NCBI GenBank assembly: GCA_027577415.1
Contig: JANBQS010000757.1
Coordinates: 1-12,479, forward strand
DNA from: Coemansia sp. RSA 922
Lineage: Eukaryota > Kickxellomycota > Kickxellomycetes > Kickxellales > Kickxellaceae
Length of the DNA: 12,479 bases
Direction of reading: 5' to 3'
The notes beneath the pieces are model-generated. The model was not told where the DNA came from, did no database searches, and saw only the letters and a program-made list of their open reading frames with translations. Within the stretch, counting starts at the first letter, position 1. Each line of letters starts with the position of its first letter. This document shows, piece after piece, positions 8,214 to 12,479 of the stretch. The translations under genes were made by a program, and so were the position numbers.

Positions 8214-8328
8214 GACGCCATGGAAGCGCCCACTTTTCTCAAAATACTTCTCCATCCATACAGCCCATCTCACTTTATACTTTACTTTACTACACTCTAC
8301 ACTTGGGACTCATTAGTAACGCAATATA

Positions 8329-8652
8329 ATGACTGTGATTCTCTAAATATCTGGCAATGACAAGGTGTTTAAATATTATCACCCCGACCCGGATTGTGTG
8401 CTTGATGAAGTTGTCGACCGAATTGAGAAAAGGATCGGGCGGCCAGATGGAACAGTTTTCAAGTTTCTAGCAGAACTCAAGCATGACGAGCAACACAAGT
8501 TTGATATACTCGGTCGTAAATTGGAAATATATGTTACTGTTGAAAATGGCGATTACATATACACTTGCAAATTTGATGGTAAATCAAGAGACTACTCGAC
8601 CCCTGCTATATTTCCAAGTGATTTTGTTCCTGCGGCTAACACAAGTGTGTAA
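8329..8652 (+). pseudogene. Small unrecognised gene with an in-frame TAA at codon 6
   Basis: From ATG 8329 the frame reads MTVIL, then TAA (8344-8346), then continues open as ISGNDKVFKYYHPDPDCVLD to the TAA at 8650-8652, 107 codons in all. After the early stop there is no ATG in frame, so the 101-codon downstream part has no start of its own; the first possible one is GTG at 8365. The downstream part looks coding: acidic/basic segments DEVVDRIEKRIGRPDG, ELKHDEQHKF, then KLEIYVTVENGDYIYTCKFD and YSTPAIFPSDFVPA. No known domain is recognised. TATA box, leader and AATAAA are all in place. It may be a recently inactivated gene or an allele with a nonsense change. An alternative is an exon 8220-8315 joined by a 49-nt intron (donor GTAACG, acceptor ACAAG) to 8365, which keeps frame but starts only 7 bp after the TATA box. 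Confidence 0.5.
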
Positions 8653-8655
8653 TTC

Positions 8656-8783
8656 CTAAATTGGGATTTAGAGCTCTACTTTTTTAGCTATAGATAATGC
8701 AAGTCCCTGTTTAGCATATACGTAATAGACATAGCCTACTTTTCTTCAATCTTTAATGACCTTTAACGAATAATAAATTGCAC
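8656..8783. repeat. Duplicate (copy B) forming the small gene's 3' flank
   Basis: This starts just after the stop codon at 8650-8652 and contains the gene's AATAAA (8772-8777). It matches copy A at 7409-7540 in block order. A further 16-bp block, CACATTTATA(A/G)CATTG, recurs at 7638-7653 and 9071-9086 with one difference. The duplication may therefore extend further, with extra sequence at about 8790-8990 in this copy. Confidence 0.5.
8772..8777 (+). terminator. Poly(A) signal of the small gene
   Basis: AATAAA lies 120 bp past the stop codon of the small gene, within repeat copy B. Confidence 0.4.
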
Positions 8784-9124
8784 TAACATGCACACACGCG
8801 GCTGTAGTTTTTTTTAGAGGAGTATCTCCAGCCGGCGCTGCCTAGGACGCTGCCTTGCCTTTGAATACTCCTCGGCCATTCCAACGTTTGACTAAAGCTT
8901 ATTTCTGATGAAAACTCTTCCTCCGTAGGATCAGGGCTCGATGCTTGCATGTGTGTTCGAGAACTATCCTGCCCAACCTCAACACATTTACACAACTAAA
9001 TGTTAGACTCATTGTTTTGATTCGTAGTAGGAAGTATATTAATATTAATCATTAAAAGCGTGACAAAGCACACATTTATAACATTGAAAAGGAACCAATT
9101 AATGTCAATGAGCACCGTATGTTT

Positions 9125-12100
9125 CTAGCAGCTGCTTGAAGACTCGCAGCTACACTCGACCGATTCAAAGACAGTGTGTGTGTTCTGCGAGCTGGCCGAT
9201 TCACAGCTACTAGAGGACTTGCAACCGCATTCTACCGACTCAAAGACAGTATGCGTGTTTTGCGAGCACTCCGGCTTGCAGTCACTGCTTGTCGGCTTGC
9301 AGCTATCGGATGACGAAGCGCAACCACACTCTACCGACTCAAAAACCGTGTGCGTGTTCTGAGAACTAGTCGGCTTGCACTCGCTGCTTGTCGGTTTGCA
9401 CTTGCTAGACGATGCGCAACCGCACTCAACCGACTCGAAGACAGTATGTGTGTTTATCGAGCAAGTCGGCTTGCATTTACTGGAGGATGCGCAACCACAC
9501 TCGACGGACTCAAAGACGACGTGCGTTTTCTGGGAACTAGTCGGCTTACAGCTACTGGATGACGAGGCGCAGCCACTCTCTACCAGCTCGAAGACAAAAT
9601 GTGTACTCTTCTCGCTAGTCGGTTCGCAGCTACTTGAAGTCGGGCAGGTATCGGATGACGAGGCGCAACCACACTCAACAGACTCCAAGATGGCGTGCGT
9701 TTTCTTGCCACACGATGGCCCACAGCCGCATTCAATAGACTTGAAAACCGTGTGCGTGTGCTTGGGAGCGGCCTTTGTGGGCTTGACGCAAATGCACTCG
9801 ATGGACTCGATAATAGTGTGCGTGTTCTGGGGGCTCGGCGTAATACAGCTGCACTCGATCGACTCAATAACCGTATGAGTATTCTTAGGGCTCGGTGTAA
9901 TACAGCTGCACTCAATGGACTCGATAACCGTGTGCGTGTTCTCTGGGCAGGTCGGGGTGCAGCTAGTGGGCTTTGGGCATGACGAGTCGACGGAGACAAT
10001 TACAGTGTGCTGGTTACCGCACTTGCACTTGTCACCACACTTGCACTTACCACCGCACTGGCACTTGCAACCAGTCTCGACCGACTCAATGGCGGTGTGC
10101 GTAGTAGCGCAGGAGGTAGGCTCAGGAGATTCGCAAGACTCGCTAGAGGTAGCGGCGTTATGGACGACTGCGTTCAACTCATCGTCAACAGACTCGGGTT
10201 CAGCGTCGGCTGTCTCTTCGCTCGACATACAAGCAAACATTTTCTTGCCCAAAGTCGTGACATCCTCTTCGTCGCAGCTCGTAATCGACACTACAGCGCG
10301 GCCAAAGCACTCGCAGCATTCGCCACAGTCTTCGATATCACAGTCGCCGTGCTTGCTGCTGCTCGACTCGCAATCGCTATCGCTATCGCTGTCGTCGTCC
10401 TTCTTCGTATGCTTATGCTTGTGCTTGTGTTCGTGCTTGTGCTTATGCTTCTTGGATGTTGACTCGCATGACTCGGATGAAGTGGTCTCGCACGAAGTGG
10501 TGGGCTTGCAAGAAGTTGTTGTCGAGCATTCGTCATCGTCGTCGTCCTTCTTCTTCTTGTGTTGGTGCTTGTGCTTATGCTTGTGCTTGTGCTTATGCTT
10601 GCTCTCGCTACAACATTCGTGCTCGCAGGGACATGTGGGCTCGCTGGGGCATGTGGGCTTGGTGGGCTTTTCGCAGTTGGTCTCGATCGAAATAAACACC
10701 GTGTGCGTTTGAGCCTTGGGGCATGTCGGCTTAGTGGGGCACTCCGAGGTTGGACACACGACTGTTGGGCATGGGATGGTAGGAGGGACGACGGTTATGT
10801 AGACAGGACCCGGAGGTGGTGGTGGGCCCGGCTGATAGGGAGCGGGAGACGGCTTGCTGAGTTGCATGGCGTTCTGGAGCGAGTAGATGAGCTGCGGTAG
10901 CTGGATATTGTCAGGAACGACAGTCGCATACGCCCCGTTCAGCGCCAATGGCTGGGCAGCACTGTCATACGGGGACGGTGCGGCATAGGCGTAAGTGGAC
11001 TGAGCAGAATACGCGGTATTGTAAGTAGGCTGTGCAGAGTACGCGGTGTTGTAAGTTGGTTGTGCGGCAAACATGTTGGGACTGGAGTAGGCGGGCGCCG
11101 CGTTGGAATCAGCGGTAGAATACGACGCATAGTAAGGCGTCGTGGTCGACGCATAGACAAAGCTAGTAGACGAGGCACCGTATCCTTGAGACATGGCGTA
11201 GTTAGTGATCTCACGCGAAAAGGCGTCAGGCTGGTCAAAAGCGCCAGCAGTGGCAGCACCATATCTTTGGTACTGAGCAACATCAGCAGGATTATAAGTG
11301 ACATCGATCTCCACCATATTCTTTCCGCTAGGACGCGCGTTACTACGGACGAGCATCGGACCGTTGGCCTTCCGATCATCGTTCTTCGCCATAGTGTACA
11401 GCGAAGGCTTTGCGTAAACCGTAGTAGTCGTCGTCGTCATGCCTGAAACAGTGTTGTAGATTGTGGTCAAAGTAGTAGTAGGTGCTACAGGTGCCTCATA
11501 GCCCTTATTGCCGCTGGACGACGGCAAAGTAGAGTTAGCCGCACATGTTGCAGAATCCGATTCTGCCGAGGTAATAGGATATGCCGGATACACGGCACGA
11601 GCATTGCCCTCGGCATCTGAGGCGCACCGCACATGGAACGGACCTTCCTGGTAGCAATTCAGGCCTTCGCCACAAGTAAGAGCGACTTGCTCGCCGCCAA
11701 TGCAGCGGCTAAAGTCGGCACTAGCACCGTCGTCCGCATTACACTTGAATGCACCAGGAGTACAGGCCTTTGCGCTGGAAGATGCGCCGCAGACAATGCC
11801 CTCGCCGTCTTGGTAGCACACCGACCCACCGCCGCACTTGAAGTCCTGAGTCTCACCGCTAACGCAGCGGATATACCCGGCACCGTGACCGTCGGCCTGC
11901 TTGCAAGTAGCCGTACCGTCCTTGGCGCATACACTGGGAGCCGCCTTCTCCGCTTCAACAGCGACCATGGATTCGGGGACGACTGGGTCGCTGGAGCCCA
12001 CACCGCAGTAAACGGCCTTGCCTAGTTGGTAACAGAATGTTCCTTCCTGGCAATCGTGCTTGATGTTATCGTTGATCGTGTAACCGCGGCCCTTGCCATC

Positions 12101-12187
12101 GGTGTCATCGCACTTGTATGTCTGTGCCTGAACCACTTGCCAGACGACAAGCGGCAGCACAGCCCAAATACCTAGCTGGTGCCTCAT
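9125..12187 (-). CDS. Secreted CBM19-like protein with His-Lys blocks and Cys-rich THTVFESVECGC repeats
   Basis: This is a 1020-residue protein. A signal peptide covers 1-21 (WAVLPLVVWQVVQA, cleavage before QTYKC). Three six-Cys-type modules at about 24-61, 95-134 and 147-189 share the pattern C...G...C...G..CYQ......C, like chitin-binding CBM19. A Thr/Ser/Tyr-rich linker follows (210-440, with AQPTYNTAYS in tandem at about 375-394), then a Pro run PGPPPPPG. Two blocks of alternating Lys-His (about 530-547 and 579-598) are each followed by an acidic run (DDDDDE; DDDSDSDSD). A CKCQCGGKCKCGDKCKCG cluster is at 707-724. Fourteen copies of a 12-residue repeat (consensus THTVFESVECGC) run from 494 to the end. 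There is no C-terminal hydrophobic GPI signal, so it is probably secreted or wall-bound through chitin. Extracellular location is well supported; chitin and metal binding are inferred. Confidence 0.85.
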   Translation of the reverse strand: MRHQLGIWAVLPLVVWQVVQAQTYKCDDTDGKGRGYTINDNIKHDCQEGTFCYQLGKAVYCGVGSSDPVVPESMVAVEAEKAAPSVCAKDGTATCKQADGHGAGYIRCVSGETQDFKCGGGSVCYQDGEGIVCGASSSAKACTPGAFKCNADDGASADFSRCIGGEQVALTCGEGLNCYQEGPFHVRCASDAEGNARAVYPAYPITSAESDSATCAANSTLPSSSGNKGYEAPVAPTTTLTTIYNTVSGMTTTTTTVYAKPSLYTMAKNDDRKANGPMLVRSNARPSGKNMVEIDVTYNPADVAQYQRYGAATAGAFDQPDAFSREITNYAMSQGYGASSTSFVYASTTTPYYASYSTADSNAAPAYSSPNMFAAQPTYNTAYSAQPTYNTAYSAQSTYAYAAPSPYDSAAQPLALNGAYATVVPDNIQLPQLIYSLQNAMQLSKPSPAPYQPGPPPPPGPVYITVVPPTIPCPTVVCPTSECPTKPTCPKAQTHTVFISIETNCEKPTKPTCPSEPTCPCEHECCSESKHKHKHKHKHKHQHKKKKDDDDDECSTTTSCKPTTSCETTSSESCESTSKKHKHKHEHKHKHKHTKKDDDSDSDSDCESSSSKHGDCDIEDCGECCECFGRAVVSITSCDEEDVTTLGKKMFACMSSEETADAEPESVDDELNAVVHNAATSSESCESPEPTSCATTHTAIESVETGCKCQCGGKCKCGDKCKCGNQHTVIVSVDSSCPKPTSCTPTCPENTHTVIESIECSCITPSPKNTHTVIESIECSCITPSPQNTHTIIESIECICVKPTKAAPKHTHTVFKSIECGCGPSCGKKTHAILESVECGCASSSDTCPTSSSCEPTSEKSTHFVFELVESGCASSSSSCKPTSSQKTHVVFESVECGCASSSKCKPTCSINTHTVFESVECGCASSSKCKPTSSECKPTSSQNTHTVFESVECGCASSSDSCKPTSSDCKPECSQNTHTVFESVECGCKSSSSCESASSQNTHTVFESVECSCESSSSC
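10397..10453 (-). repeat. His-Lys low-complexity block 2 in the secreted protein
   Basis: Residues about 579-597 (KKHKHKHEHKHKHKHTKK) form a second Lys-His block followed by DDDSDSDSD. The basic-His then acidic order of block 1 is repeated, with a Ser/Thr/Cys spacer between them. This suggests duplication of the whole block. Confidence 0.8.
10547..10603 (-). repeat. His-Lys low-complexity block 1 in the secreted protein
   Basis: Residues about 529-547 read as alternating Lys-His (KHKHKHKHKHKHQHKKKK), encoded by a repeated six-base unit, and lead into DDDDDE. Such His-rich runs commonly bind Zn or Cu; binding is inferred. Confidence 0.8.
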
Positions 12188-12479
12188 CTAGGGAAAAAAA
12201 AGAGGCAATAAAAATAATGGCTATCTATGAAAATATCTTTATAATAAAAAAGGGGATGGTAATGAATAAAAAAAATAGGTTAGCGCAGTTTAAAAAATAT
12301 TGGCTTTGTGAAAAAAAGGTCAGGCCAGATGTGGTGTTAATATGTCGATTGTGACCATTTGTTTTTAACCAACGAAATATCTTCCTCTCCCAAGTAAATA
12401 GCAAAAAAGAACTAGAAAATTCTTATACAAAATGTTCCACTTCAGTTTGGAACCGCACGTCTTGAATAGTGCAGTAACA
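12188..12479. other. Upstream region of the secreted protein gene
   Basis: This AT-rich flank has several A-runs and the TATA box noted above. No coding region is supported; a 78-codon plus-strand frame here is Lys-rich and without domains. The pyrimidine tract ending in CTAG next to the ATG looks like a splice acceptor, but no good donor was found. Confidence 0.4.
12237..12243 (-). promoter_or_regulatory. TATA box of the secreted repeat protein gene
   Basis: TATAAAG on the minus strand lies 50 bp upstream of the ATG at 12187. It is in an AT-rich stretch, with a T-run (TTTTTTTTCCCTAG) directly before the start codon. Confidence 0.4.

Larger units (their letters stand above)
7059..8328. other. 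1.27 kb spacer: transporter promoter, decayed repeat copy, promoter of small gene
   Basis: The left part (7059-7310) is the transporter's leader and promoter. The middle (about 7409-7653) contains a diverged copy of sequence found again downstream of the small gene. The right part (about 8160-8328) is the promoter and leader of the small gene, with a TATA box at 8205-8213. Open frames here (77-81 codons) overlap each other on both strands and show no domains, so none is called. No tRNA-like structure was seen. Confidence 0.5.
8653..9124. other. Spacer between small gene and secreted repeat protein, convergent 3' ends
   Basis: This contains repeat copy B and the small gene's AATAAA, then a more GC-rich island (about 8790-8990). 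The island has a 9-bp inverted repeat, GAGGAGTAT at 8817-8825 and ATACTCCTC at 8865-8873. An AT-rich stretch to 9124 follows. A 70-codon minus-strand frame (8783-8995) overlaps the island but has no recognisable feature. Confidence 0.45.
9128..10708 (-). repeat. Fourteen THTVFESVECGC-type repeats in the secreted protein
   Basis: The repeats start at residues 494, 696, 726, 751, 770, 789, 811, 830, 862, 888, 913, 945, 978 and 1003. Copies from 888 onward are almost identical (TVFESVEC[GS]C) with Ser/Cys/KPTS spacers and a 25-33 residue period. Copies at 751-789 form a compact 19-residue series with the linker ITPSP. Earlier copies (494, 696, 726) are divergent. Each unit looks like a beta strand followed by Cys-X-Cys. 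The rise in similarity toward the C-terminus suggests recent expansion there. Confidence 0.85.

Noticed and set aside
8220..8360. ATG at 8220 as start of a 77-codon gene
   Set aside because: It lies only 7 bp past the end of the TATA box, so transcription would normally start downstream of it. The peptide (LYFTTLYTW and similar) looks like translated leader sequence.
9174..10712. Long plus-strand open frames (up to 265 codons) rich in Cys-Leu or Val-Cys runs
   Set aside because: They are antisense shadows of the repeated, TAG/TAA/TGA-poor complement of the secreted protein. Their composition simply mirrors its His-Lys and Ser-Cys repeats, with no domains or promoter.
11060..12025. Open frames of 114-146 codons on both strands over the N-terminal half of the secreted protein
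   Set aside because: They are Arg/Ala/Leu-rich frames in shifted phases of a GC-richer coding region. The minus-strand frame with signal peptide and Cys modules explains this DNA.
12188..12200. Splice acceptor-like pyrimidine tract plus CTAG immediately before the secreted protein's ATG
   Set aside because: No convincing donor was found in the 280 bp upstream on the minus strand, and the TATA box only 50 bp away leaves no room for a leader exon.
1..12479. CRISPR array, tRNA, rRNA or transposase gene
   Set aside because: No spacer-repeat array, no recognisable tRNA arm motifs and no transposase-like protein were seen in any part of the window. The regular repeats at 9128-10708 are coding.

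Overview
The window reads as nuclear DNA of a fungus. It has compact, mostly intronless protein genes, AT-rich spacers with long A/T tracts, TATA boxes and AATAAA poly(A) signals. Its conserved genes are eukaryotic: a fungal RMT2-type arginine methyltransferase, cytochrome c oxidase subunit 7A/Cox9, Mon1 and an SLC33-type acetyl-CoA transporter. A large secreted protein with three CBM19-like cysteine modules resembles proteins common in early-diverging (Kickxellomycotina-like) fungi. That placement is an inference and was not tested.

Layout from left to right. At 1-185 (minus) is the 5' end of a RING-H2 (TRAIP-like) E3 ligase that runs off the window. RMT2 lies at 428-1486 (minus). A 1.36 kb spacer with no convincing gene leads to a 73-residue cysteine-containing protein at 2851-3072 (plus). 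COX9 lies at 3437-3682 (minus) and probably has a 5'UTR intron. It is divergent from MON1 at 4073-5398 (plus). MON1 converges on the acetyl-CoA transporter (5424-7058, minus) with only 25 bp between stop codons, and each gene carries a possible poly(A) signal inside the other's coding region.

After another 1.27 kb spacer there is a small unrecognised gene (8329-8652, plus) with a good TATA box and poly(A) signal but an in-frame TAA at codon 6. A diverged copy of its 3' flank lies about 1.2 kb upstream. The right end is a 1020-residue secreted protein (9125-12187, minus). In order it has a signal peptide, three CBM19-like modules, low-complexity Tyr/Pro linkers, two His-Lys blocks each followed by an acidic run, a metallothionein-like Cys-X-Cys cluster, and 14 copies of a THTVFESVECGC-type repeat.

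The conserved genes are housekeeping functions with no common pathway: ribosomal protein methylation, respiration, Rab7 activation and ER acetyl-CoA import. The most unusual content is the secreted repeat protein, which looks like a wall-associated, potentially metal-binding protein, and the disrupted or recoded small gene beside it.
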